Assembly: GCA_001801365.1 (NCBI GenBank)
Contig: MGXL01000137.1
Span: 15,751 to 24,916, forward strand
Reading direction: 5' to 3'
Source of the DNA: Gammaproteobacteria bacterium RBG_16_57_12
GTDB taxonomy: Bacteria; Pseudomonadota; Gammaproteobacteria; RBG-16-57-12
DNA: 9,166 bases
Shown here: positions 1-6,641 of the stretch, piece after piece
Numbering within the stretch: position 1 is the stretch's first letter
How the letters are laid out: the number at the start of each line of letters is the position of its first letter
Notes under the pieces: generated by a model
The model's database searches: none
What the model saw: only the letters and a program-made list of their open reading frames with translations
Told to the model about the DNA's origin: nothing
Translations under genes and position numbers: made by a program

Positions 1-1395
1 ATCCAGTTCAACTGGCCCAGGCTGGAGGAGGTGCCGGATATCCTGGCCGATCTGGCCTCGGTGCAGATGCACGGCATCCAGACCAGCGGCAACTGCATCC
101 GCAATGTCACGTCGGATCATCTGGCCGGCGTCAGCCCGGATGAAATCGAAGACCCGCGCCCGTATTGCGAAATCATCCGGCAATGGTCGACCTTCCATCC
201 GGAGTTTTCCTATCTGCCGCGCAAGTTCAAGATCGCCGTGTCCGGCGCCGAGTACGACCGCGCCGCGACCCAGGTGCATGATATCGGCCTGTACCTGCAT
301 CGCAACGGGGATGGCGAGATCGGCTTCGAAGTCCTGGTGGGCGGCGGTCTGGGCCGCACCCCGGTCATCGGCCAGACCATCCGGGAATTCCTGCCCAGAA
401 AACACCTGTTGTCCTATCTGGAGGCGATCCTGCGCATCTATAACCTGATGGGGCGGCGCGATAATATGTACAAATCGCGCATCAAGATCCTGGTGCAGTC
501 CCTGGGGGTCGAGGCCTTCCGCGACCTCGTGGAACAGGAGTGGGCGCGGATTCAGCAGTCAGCACCCGTCAACCTGGAGCTCGACCAGCGCGAGATCGAC
601 CGGGTAAAACAGTATTTCACCGCGCCCGCGTACCGGAGCGACGCCACTGATGACGCCCGCTTCGCGGCCCGATTGCAGGACGACGCCTCCTTCAGGACCT
701 GGGTGAAACACAACACCCGCGCGCACAAGGTCGCGGGCTATCGCATCGTCTTCCTGTCGCTCAAGGCGCCCGGCTGGCCGCCCGGCGACATCACCCATGA
801 ACAGCTGGACGCCGTAGCCGACCTGGCCGATCAGTACAGCTTTGGTGAAGTCCGCTCCACCCATGATCAGAATCTGGTGCTGGCGGATGTCCGGCAGGAT
901 GATCTGTTTGCCGCGTGGCAGACGTTGAAACAGCACCGGCTCGCCACGGCCAATATCGGCACCCTGACCGACATGATCTGCTGCCCAGGCCTGGATTTTT
1001 GCTCGCTGGCCAATGCCAAATCGATCCCGATCGCCCATCAGATCAACCAGCGCTTTGATGACCTGGATTATCTGTACGATCTCGGCGACATCCAGATCAA
1101 GATCTCCGGCTGCATGAATGCCTGCGGTCATCACCATGTCGGCCATATCGGCCTGCTCGGTGTCGACAAGAACGGCGAGGAATGGTACCAGATAACCCTG
1201 GGCGGATCGGCCGACAATCAGGCCGCCCTGGGCAAGGTCATCGGACCCTCGGTGCCGGCGGATCAGGTGGCCGATGCCATCGCCAGGCTCCTCCAGGTCT
1301 ATGTGGAGCAACGCCGCGAGGGTGAGCGTTTTATCGACACCTACCGGCGCGCCGGCCAGCTACCGTTCAAGGAATATTTATATGCAGATCATTAA
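1..1395 (+). CDS. cysI: Sulfite/nitrite reductase hemoprotein (CysI-type), 5'-truncated
   Basis: This is the siroheme and [4Fe-4S] subunit that reduces sulfite to sulfide by six electrons in cytoplasmic sulfate assimilation. The frame is open from base 1, so the gene starts outside the window; the GTG at 31 is internal. About 464 codons are visible, and family members are usually about 550 residues, so roughly 90 N-terminal residues are missing. Visible marks are the TSGNCIRN ferredoxin-like half-domain motif (82-105), the KFK pair matching the sulfite-binding lysines of E. coli CysI (codons 223 and 229), and the four cluster cysteines, CPGLDFC (982 and 1000) and CMNAC (1111 and 1123). The last cysteine of this family bridges the cluster and siroheme. 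The sequence resembles the ferredoxin-type branch more than enterobacterial CysI. Assimilatory nitrite reductase is the main alternative; the DUF934 gene behind it favours sulfite. Confidence 0.9.
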   Translation: MQFNWPRLEEVPDILADLASVQMHGIQTSGNCIRNVTSDHLAGVSPDEIEDPRPYCEIIRQWSTFHPEFSYLPRKFKIAVSGAEYDRAATQVHDIGLYLHRNGDGEIGFEVLVGGGLGRTPVIGQTIREFLPRKHLLSYLEAILRIYNLMGRRDNMYKSRIKILVQSLGVEAFRDLVEQEWARIQQSAPVNLELDQREIDRVKQYFTAPAYRSDATDDARFAARLQDDASFRTWVKHNTRAHKVAGYRIVFLSLKAPGWPPGDITHEQLDAVADLADQYSFGEVRSTHDQNLVLADVRQDDLFAAWQTLKQHRLATANIGTLTDMICCPGLDFCSLANAKSIPIAHQINQRFDDLDYLYDLGDIQIKISGCMNACGHHHVGHIGLLGVDKNGEEWYQITLGGSADNQAALGKVIGPSVPADQVADAIARLLQVYVEQRREGERFIDTYRRAGQLPFKEYLYADH

Positions 1396-1861
1396 AAATC
1401 GCCGCCTGGTCGAGGATCACTGGCAGATCGTCGGCCCGGACGATCCCCTGCCGTCCGGCGATATCATCGTCCCGCTGGCACGCTGGCAGGCCGGGCGCGA
1501 CAGCCTGCTGTCCAGAACCGGGCGGCTCGGTCTGTTACTCAACGGCGCCGCCCCTCTGCATGAGCTTGCCGATGATCTGCACCACTTCCCCCTGATCGCG
1601 CTGGAGTTCCCGCAGTTCAAGGACGGGCGCTGCTACAGCCATGCACGGCTGCTGCGTGAACGCTATCACTATCAGGGGGAACTGCGTGCCGTCGGCGAGG
1701 TGTTGCGCGATCAGCTGTTTTTCATGGAACGTTGCGGCATCAATAGTTTCGTGTTGCGCCAGGATCAGGATCCGCAACTGGCACTCGGCGCCTTCAATGA
1801 CTTCAGCGTCAAATACCAGAGCGCGGCGGACCTGGCCGAGCCGATCTACCGGCTGCGCTGA
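1382..1861 (+). CDS. DUF934 family protein linked to sulfite reductase
   Basis: This is a 159-residue protein of the DUF934 family (COG3749), which commonly follows cysI in proteobacteria. Its biochemical role is unknown; an accessory role in sulfite reduction is inferred from gene order. Family-like stretches are an N-terminal segment rich in GPDDPLP and IVPLARW, then FPQFKDGRCYSHARLLRERY, and the GELRAVGEVLRDQLFFMERCG segment in the second half. There is no signal peptide, membrane segment or metal-binding cysteine cluster. The frame is open back to 1274, but the ATG at 1382 is preferred: AAGGA (1369-1373) lies 8 nt before it and the family begins about here. It overlaps the end of cysI by 14 nt, so translation of the two is probably coupled. 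Its 3' end overlaps the convergent lysA. Confidence 0.88.
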   Translation: MQIIKNRRLVEDHWQIVGPDDPLPSGDIIVPLARWQAGRDSLLSRTGRLGLLLNGAAPLHELADDLHHFPLIALEFPQFKDGRCYSHARLLRERYHYQGELRAVGEVLRDQLFFMERCGINSFVLRQDQDPQLALGAFNDFSVKYQSAADLAEPIYRLR

Positions 1862-3129
1862 ATCCTGCTTTCAGCGCGACTGTCGGGCAGCAGCGATTCG
1901 CCCGCCATCAGAGATTCAAGTGTCTCGCGCTGCCGGATAACATGGTAATCGGCGCCATCGACCATGACCTCGATGGGGCGCGGCCGGGTATTGTAATTGG
2001 AGCTCATGGAAAATCCGTAGGCGCCGGCCGAGCATACCGCCAGCAGATCCCCGGGCTCGAGCGCCAGGGCGCGATCCTTGCCGAGAAAGTCACCGGTCTC
2101 GCACACCGGTCCCACCACGTCATAGACCTGCGCCGATGCCTCGCTGCGCGGACAGACCGGCACGATGTCCTGCCAGGCGTCATACAGGGACGGGCGTATC
2201 AGATCATTCATGGCGGCATCGATGATGGCGAAATTCCTGTCTTCACCAGGCTTGAGATACAGCACCCGGGTCAACAGCACGCCCGCGTTGCCGATAATGG
2301 CGCGCCCGGGCTCGATCAGCACTTTCAGATCGCGCCCGTGCAGGCTCTCCAGGATGGCCGCGGCATACTCGCCGGGCAGGGGAGGATTTTCATCGCGATA
2401 ACGAATACCCAACCCACCGCCCAGATCAATATGTGACAGCGAAATCCCTTGCGCGACCAGCTCGTCGATCAGCAACAACACCCGATCGAGCGCGTCGATA
2501 AATGGCGCCAGCGTGGTCAGCTGCGAGCCGATATGACAATCCACGCCTTCTATGCGCACATGCGCCATGCCCGCTGCCTGCTCATAGACCTGGAGCGCCG
2601 TTTGTATGGCGATGCCGAACTTGTTCTGCTTGAGCCCGGTGGAAATATAAGGATGCGTGCCGGCATCCACATCCGGATTCACCCGGATGGACACCGGGGC
2701 GCGGACATCCAGCTCGCCAGCCACCCGGTTCAGCAATTCCAGCTCGGGCAGCGACTCGACATTGAAGCAGTGGATGCCCACCTGCAGGGCGCGGCGCATT
2801 TCCGCCGCGGTTTTGCCCACACCGGAAAACACCACCCGGTCCGGCCTGCCTCCCGCCTTGAGCACCCGCTCCAGTTCGCCGCCGGAGACGATATCAAACC
2901 CGGAGCCCAGGCGCGCCAGAACATTGAGGATCGCCAGATTGGAATTGGCCTTGACTGCGTAGCAGACCAGGTGCGGATGACTGCTGAAGGCCTGATCAAA
3001 GGCCTGCCAGTGCCGCTCGATTGTCGCCAGCGAATACACGTAGCAAGGGGTGCCGACCTGACGTCCGATCGTTGCCAGCGAAACGTCTTCTGCATGGAGC
3101 ACATTGTTCTTGTAGGAAAAATGATTCAT
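1846..3129 (-). CDS. lysA: Diaminopimelate decarboxylase
   Basis: LysA is a PLP enzyme of the cytoplasm that decarboxylates meso-diaminopimelate to L-lysine, the last step of lysine synthesis. The protein has 427 residues, close to the usual 415-420. It has the fold-type III alanine-racemase-like barrel with the PLP lysine in YAVKAN (K60), HIGSQ (199-203), the phosphate-binding GGGLG (237-241), EPGR (273-276), the catalytic cysteine loop CETGDFLG (343-350) and GAYGFSMSSNYN near the C-terminus. Every landmark is present, so the enzyme should be active. The start codon is only 14 nt after lptM and has no clear Shine-Dalgarno, and there is no earlier in-frame start, so translation is probably coupled to lptM. 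In many gammaproteobacteria dapF follows lysA; here the convergent DUF934 gene takes that place. Confidence 0.97.
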   Translation of the reverse strand: MNHFSYKNNVLHAEDVSLATIGRQVGTPCYVYSLATIERHWQAFDQAFSSHPHLVCYAVKANSNLAILNVLARLGSGFDIVSGGELERVLKAGGRPDRVVFSGVGKTAAEMRRALQVGIHCFNVESLPELELLNRVAGELDVRAPVSIRVNPDVDAGTHPYISTGLKQNKFGIAIQTALQVYEQAAGMAHVRIEGVDCHIGSQLTTLAPFIDALDRVLLLIDELVAQGISLSHIDLGGGLGIRYRDENPPLPGEYAAAILESLHGRDLKVLIEPGRAIIGNAGVLLTRVLYLKPGEDRNFAIIDAAMNDLIRPSLYDAWQDIVPVCPRSEASAQVYDVVGPVCETGDFLGKDRALALEPGDLLAVCSAGAYGFSMSSNYNTRPRPIEVMVDGADYHVIRQRETLESLMAGESLLPDSRAESRIQRSR

Positions 3130-3143
3130 CTGATAATACGCTG

Positions 3144-3257
3144 TTATTGGGTCTGGTGGGCCGGGTCATCCGGCAGGTATAGATCATCCTTCAGGCCACA
3201 TCCGGTCGCCGCCAGCATCAGTACTATTGCCAGAATGATATAACCCAACCTGCACAT
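3144..3257 (-). CDS. lptM: LptM-like small lipoprotein (YifL/LppL family)
   Basis: This 37-residue lipoprotein is encoded directly upstream of lysA, where lptM (yifL, lppL) sits in many gammaproteobacteria. LptM of E. coli helps the LptD-LptE lipopolysaccharide translocon mature in the outer membrane. The N-terminus is a short positive segment (MCRLGY), then a hydrophobic stretch (IILAIVLMLAA), then the lipidated cysteine C20. The family core GCGLKGPLYLP appears here as GCGLKDDLYLP, followed by a tail of only eight residues. The lipobox is weak: AATGC has alanine where leucine is usual at -3. AAGG lies 4 nt before the ATG at 3257. A longer frame beginning at the ATG a few codons upstream is closed by a stop. 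The position and the GCGLK..LYLP core make the call fairly safe. Confidence 0.85.
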   Translation of the reverse strand: MCRLGYIILAIVLMLAATGCGLKDDLYLPDDPAHQTQ

Positions 3258-3299
3258 AACGCCTTCATGCTCCCTTTCCGTACCGTGTGGCAAACAAAT

Positions 3300-3322
3300 A
3301 GTATAAATCCTGTCATTGTCAA
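3300..3322 (-). promoter_or_regulatory. Candidate promoter for lptM-lysA
   Basis: On the minus strand the 141-bp gap between cyaA and lptM holds an exact TTGACA (3317-3322) and a near-consensus TATACT (3300-3305), but only 11 nt lie between them, too few for one sigma-70 promoter. TATACT may pair with an activator or a poor -35, or TTGACA may pair with the weaker TATTTG (3295-3300, 16-nt spacer). Either would start transcription 30-40 nt before lptM. I see no clear terminator for cyaA in this gap, so some read-through from cyaA is possible. Confidence 0.4.
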
Positions 3323-3398
3323 AACCTACCTATTTTCTACCGGCGTTTATAGCCAGGCGATTATCTCATGGCAAGGGAATGAACCACCGGCGGGCTGG

Positions 3399-6242
3399 TC
3401 AGAGATCGTGCAATGCCTGATTCAACTTGTTCTCGATTCTCTTTTTGTAATTCAGATAATGGATGGTTTGCAGACTGGCAGATGATTCGACCCCGAGCAT
3501 GGCCGGTGAAATGTCGATATCAGTGATATAGATGGGATAGCGCTGACCACTCAGACGCTGCTGCATGATGTATTTGGCAATCTCGGAAAAGATATTGCCA
3601 CCGTACTCCGAAGAGGAGAATTCATTGTCGCCGCAGATAATAATGAAATCGGTGCTGGCATTATTGTCATCCCCCAGCACCTGAATGCTGAAATAACGCT
3701 CTATGGGTTTGCGTAGGATAGTGACACGCTTGAATACTGAACAGTCACGCCCGTTTTCGCCGGCCTGATAGAACTCGATCTGTTCGCTGTTATCCATATC
3801 GAGGGAGGACGCCTGTGTCGAGGCCGCCTTGCGAATCAGCACCGAACTCAGAAATACCTGGTAATGGTTAAAAATGATGTGCGAATCGGCTGCCGGCAAC
3901 GATTGATTGAATAATGAGCCGTTTTCATCAAGCACATAAATATTGAGGCTCTCTGCCACCACATGAAAATATACCTGTATAACCCCTGCCTTGTTATGGC
4001 GATAAATAGCCGAAATGACATCACCCTTTGTCATCCCCCTGTCGATTACGACATTTCTGAACCTCGGGTAAGGCAATGACAGATAATTGAGCAACTCTGT
4101 ATAGCTGCCCAGATTTTTATGGCGCAAAATGCCGCCATCCTCGTAGACCATGGCATAACTACGCTCGGTCTCTATCACATAACAGATGTCATGCCCATGG
4201 TCCTTGCCGTAAATACTATCCGTAATATTATTGAATAATTCACCGACACGACGCGCGATCTGCGAGCCATATCCAGACGAGTAGCTGTTGCAAGCTACCT
4301 GGGGCGGGGGGATGTCTGCCTCCAGAGGTCGCCACTGTAAATATTGACAAATGCAATCCATCAGCCCCGTGACACCGGTATAGTGAAAAACATAGATTTC
4401 CTGCCAGCTGGTCACATAGACCACATCGATGGCCTGAACCAGATTTTCATAGGCGCCGCCATAGCTCAAGGCATCAGACCTGTCGCTGATCAAATGGCCG
4501 AGACGGTTACTTTGCATGCCGGGACCACGTCCGACATTCACAAACAAAGTCGCCGAGATCAGACGGGGAGGATTGAGCAAGTCAGCCATATCGATCTCCG
4601 GCAGCACGGCTGCCGGAAACAAATTCTGCAGAGTGTCAATAATCGCATGCAATTCGCGGTTGGTCAGATCGCTGCCCTGCAGACTCAGTGAAAATACCGT
4701 GCGATTATCGATAATCTTGTTGAAATAGCACCAGGTAATCAGCTCCACCAGATTGTTGGAGCGCTTCAAGACAGGGGCATCATTATTGTCTACACTCGCG
4801 CCCTGACCACGCAGCAGATGCCAACTCTCCCTGTCACCCTGGATAGTATGCTGATGCAATGACAACATACCTTCCTGCAGATCGGGGCAGATGCCACGGT
4901 TGACGATTTCGATTTTGCCGGCCTTTCGTTCAAAGGCTGCATACAACTTGCGGCCAAGAACGTTCAAATCCCGCTTGCTGATCATGGTCAGCTTGGCATG
5001 TTCCCGCGCAAAATCGGACAGAAAGAAATAACACTGCGTTAATTCATCGACCAGCACTTTACGCTCTTCCAGTACCCGGTCGATCTTCCAGTTGTTGCGT
5101 GAATCGAGCATCTCGAGATAGTCAGTAGACCATTTCCATTGTTTGAGCAGGCCCAGCATCACCCGTTGCTGCCAGTTGGGCGTGGGCGTATTCAGCAGTT
5201 TGGACATGGGCTGATTGGCCTTGAAGTAGAAACAGCGTTTCACCAGATTGAGTCGATGATTTTCTCCTTTACCTTCCAGATAGTCGATTAGCCTGTCCAG
5301 CAACATTACGTAGGGATCAAGCTTGTCCAATTCCAGATTATTGCCATAGACAGCCTGCTTGAAATTCAGTGACAGGAACTTCACCGCAGGATAGCTTCTG
5401 GCATAGGACTCCATTAACAGGATCTTCAATACGGACTTGTAGGGTGAGTCAATACCCTTGTAAATCTGCCAGACTGCCGCGCCAAAGAATTCCTCGGCAG
5501 GCATATTGCCCAAACCGCCAAAATCAACCGCATCACTTTCCCTGACCAGGCGCTTGCGCTTTAGCTCCGCCACATAGGTATCGTAATTCGCCTCTTCCTC
5601 GGGAGGCACTATCCACCAGAGTGGAAACCGCCCAGCCATCAACAACCCGGTGCGATAGAATTCATCCAGCAGCAGGTGATGCTGTGCGGTTCCGCTGCTT
5701 TCACTGGTGAGATCGAGCACATTACCCTGACGAAAGCTCTCGGCATCCATCAAAAAGAAATGCACTTCGAGATTTAATTCGTTGGCCCACTTTTCTATGG
5801 CAGTACATTTTTCCCGCAGCCCGAGCAACTGCTCCTTCGCCATTCCGGGCCGATGGCATACCCAGACATCAAAATCGCTCTTGGTCGAATGAGCAATGGT
5901 ACCGCTACTACCCATGAGGAATATGGAATACAGATCATATTCGTACTGCATACGCCGACGGTACTTGAAGCCATTGGCGATACGTTTGGCCGCCTCCAGT
6001 TCCGCCAGGCCGGGAGAATAATCCGAAATTCCGGCGACAATCTCCGTGGAGACAAATCCGGGCAATGATGGATGGTTAAGCTGAAACAGAAATGGTAGAA
6101 CATCAAGGAAGTCCTGCTGCTTGATTCTCAGGGATTCCTTGGTGCGCTGCAGACGTTTACGATTCAAGGAATAGAAACGCGCCTTGATCGCTCTGATATC
6201 AGTACCCATTAGAATCTTGATTCCTGACTGCGCCGGTTTCAT
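3399..6242 (-). CDS. cyaA: Class I adenylate cyclase
   Basis: CyaA converts ATP to cyclic AMP and pyrophosphate in the cytoplasm; cAMP then activates CRP/Vfr regulators. Class I cyclases are largely confined to gammaproteobacteria. The catalytic half is N-terminal, with a nucleotidyltransferase signature GSSGTIAHSTKSDFDVW in which GSS (111-113) is followed by the metal-binding aspartates D123 and D125. The LLLDEFYRTG segment lies further along. The C-terminal half is the less conserved regulatory region. The frame is open to a GTG at 6287 with no ribosome-binding site. I prefer the ATG at 6242, five bases after AAGGG, which gives 947 residues, close to the Pseudomonas enzyme and longer than the 848 of E. 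coli. The ATG at 6209, just before the conserved IKARFYSLNRKRLQRTKESL region, is a second alternative. Confidence 0.95.
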   Translation of the reverse strand: MKPAQSGIKILMGTDIRAIKARFYSLNRKRLQRTKESLRIKQQDFLDVLPFLFQLNHPSLPGFVSTEIVAGISDYSPGLAELEAAKRIANGFKYRRRMQYEYDLYSIFLMGSSGTIAHSTKSDFDVWVCHRPGMAKEQLLGLREKCTAIEKWANELNLEVHFFLMDAESFRQGNVLDLTSESSGTAQHHLLLDEFYRTGLLMAGRFPLWWIVPPEEEANYDTYVAELKRKRLVRESDAVDFGGLGNMPAEEFFGAAVWQIYKGIDSPYKSVLKILLMESYARSYPAVKFLSLNFKQAVYGNNLELDKLDPYVMLLDRLIDYLEGKGENHRLNLVKRCFYFKANQPMSKLLNTPTPNWQQRVMLGLLKQWKWSTDYLEMLDSRNNWKIDRVLEERKVLVDELTQCYFFLSDFAREHAKLTMISKRDLNVLGRKLYAAFERKAGKIEIVNRGICPDLQEGMLSLHQHTIQGDRESWHLLRGQGASVDNNDAPVLKRSNNLVELITWCYFNKIIDNRTVFSLSLQGSDLTNRELHAIIDTLQNLFPAAVLPEIDMADLLNPPRLISATLFVNVGRGPGMQSNRLGHLISDRSDALSYGGAYENLVQAIDVVYVTSWQEIYVFHYTGVTGLMDCICQYLQWRPLEADIPPPQVACNSYSSGYGSQIARRVGELFNNITDSIYGKDHGHDICYVIETERSYAMVYEDGGILRHKNLGSYTELLNYLSLPYPRFRNVVIDRGMTKGDVISAIYRHNKAGVIQVYFHVVAESLNIYVLDENGSLFNQSLPAADSHIIFNHYQVFLSSVLIRKAASTQASSLDMDNSEQIEFYQAGENGRDCSVFKRVTILRKPIERYFSIQVLGDDNNASTDFIIICGDNEFSSSEYGGNIFSEIAKYIMQQRLSGQRYPIYITDIDISPAMLGVESSASLQTIHYLNYKKRIENKLNQALHDL

Positions 6243-6290
6243 TTCTACCCTTGGCTTGCTTGAATGGCTACACGTGCCGGTATGCACTTG

Positions 6291-6320
6291 ATAAATGCTG
6301 TTATCGGCAAGGAATGTGAA
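6291..6320 (-). promoter_or_regulatory. Weak candidate cyaA promoter
   Basis: On the minus strand TTCACA (6315-6320) resembles a -35 box at five of six bases. It is followed after 18 nt by ATTTAT (6291-6296), only three of six for a -10 box. A start here would leave a leader of about 40 nt to the preferred cyaA ATG. The -35 lies inside the CRP-like palindrome, so bound CRP would block it. No better promoter was found for cyaA. Confidence 0.25.
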
Positions 6321-6330
6321 ACGATTAACA
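6315..6330. promoter_or_regulatory. CRP-like binding site upstream of cyaA
   Basis: TGTGA (6315-6319), six bases, then TAACA (6326-6330) matches the CRP/Vfr consensus TGTGA-N6-TCACA at nine of ten bases. It is centred about 80 nt before the cyaA start codon and about 320 nt before the GGDEF gene. In E. coli cyaA is repressed by CRP-cAMP, so the same feedback is a reasonable reading. The site was found by eye, and no CRP gene is present in the window. Confidence 0.5.
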
Positions 6331-6421
6331 CTTGCTCGCCGCCATAAACTCAGTCAATCTGCTCCCATGGACTACAGCATGATGGTTCTTTATACATTAT
6401 TATCATGATGTTAGAGATGCG

Positions 6422-6436
6422 ACGCCTGATCGGCGT
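6422..6436. repeat. Inverted repeat ACGCC-TGATC-GGCGT
   Basis: A perfect 5-bp inverted repeat with a 5-nt loop lies in the gene-free region upstream of the GGDEF gene. There is no T-run on either strand directly after it, so it is not an obvious terminator. It may be an operator or a piece of RNA structure, or it may be chance. Confidence 0.3.
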
Positions 6437-6483
6437 GGTCCACTCCGGCGATATATCGTTCAGCGACTAAAGTTTTGGAATAC

Positions 6484-6505
6484 TGTGCCGATAAAGCAAG
6501 GCACA
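6484..6505. repeat. Inverted repeat TGTGCC-N10-GGCACA
   Basis: A perfect 6-bp inverted repeat with a 10-nt spacer, about 50 bp before the -35 box of the GGDEF gene. The spacing of the arms fits binding by a dimeric regulator. No T-run follows on either strand, so a terminator is unlikely. It does not match the CRP consensus because the arms lack TGTGA. Confidence 0.35.
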
Positions 6506-6553
6506 TCTTCATGTTCGCTGCATGCATGCCATTGGACAATCAAACACTAATAG

Positions 6554-6583
6554 TTGATTCCACTGCGATTATATCTCTACAAT
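6554..6583 (+). promoter_or_regulatory. Sigma-70-type promoter for the GGDEF gene
   Basis: TTGATT (6554-6559) and TACAAT (6578-6583) are separated by 18 nt, with four of six and five of six matches to the consensus boxes. Transcription would begin near 6590, leaving a leader of about 50 nt before the ATG at 6642. The upstream in-frame ATG at 6582 falls inside the -10 box, which argues against its use as a start. Confidence 0.5.
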
Positions 6584-6628
6584 GAGTGTCATAAAATATT
6601 TTGCAAAACGATCAATCCTACAGGTGGT

Positions 6629-6634
6629 GGAGGA
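6629..6634 (+). promoter_or_regulatory. Strong ribosome-binding site fixing the GGDEF start
   Basis: GGAGGA ends seven bases before the ATG at 6642. The upstream in-frame ATG at 6582 has no Shine-Dalgarno, so this site decides the start. Confidence 0.8.
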
Positions 6635-6641
6635 CAGTCTC

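Larger units (their letters stand above)
6243..6641. other. Divergent intergenic region between cyaA and the GGDEF gene
   Basis: About 400 bp without a convincing gene. It holds, from left to right, a weak cyaA promoter candidate, a CRP-like palindrome, an AT-rich patch (6385-6410), three dyad symmetries (6422-6436, 6449-6458 and 6484-6505), and the promoter and ribosome-binding site of the GGDEF gene. The in-frame extensions of both flanking genes into it lack ribosome-binding sites. A small RNA cannot be excluded but nothing proves one. Confidence 0.7.

Noticed and set aside
559..1311. Long minus-strand open frame of 250 codons
   Set aside because: It lies wholly inside cysI in a GC-rich region, has no recognisable family, and is a shadow of the real gene.
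2449..3243. Plus-strand open frame of 264 codons
   Set aside because: It is antisense to lysA and lptM, both of which have full family motifs; the sequence is histidine- and arginine-rich as expected for a shadow frame.
3386..3402. Hairpin ACCACC-GGCGG-GCTGGT at the end of cyaA as a terminator
   Set aside because: The stem is short with a mismatch, overlaps the stop codon, and no T-run follows on the minus strand.
6243..6287. Longer cyaA beginning at GTG 6287
   Set aside because: No ribosome-binding site precedes it, and the extra 15 residues have no family similarity; ATG 6242 has AAGGG at good spacing.
6385..6410. AT-rich GATAATAATG-like Fur box upstream of cyaA
   Set aside because: Only one hexamer fits the Fur consensus well; the rest is ordinary AT-rich sequence.
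6582..6641. Longer GGDEF protein beginning at ATG 6582
   Set aside because: There is no Shine-Dalgarno, the ATG falls in the likely -10 box, and GGAGGA fits the ATG at 6642.
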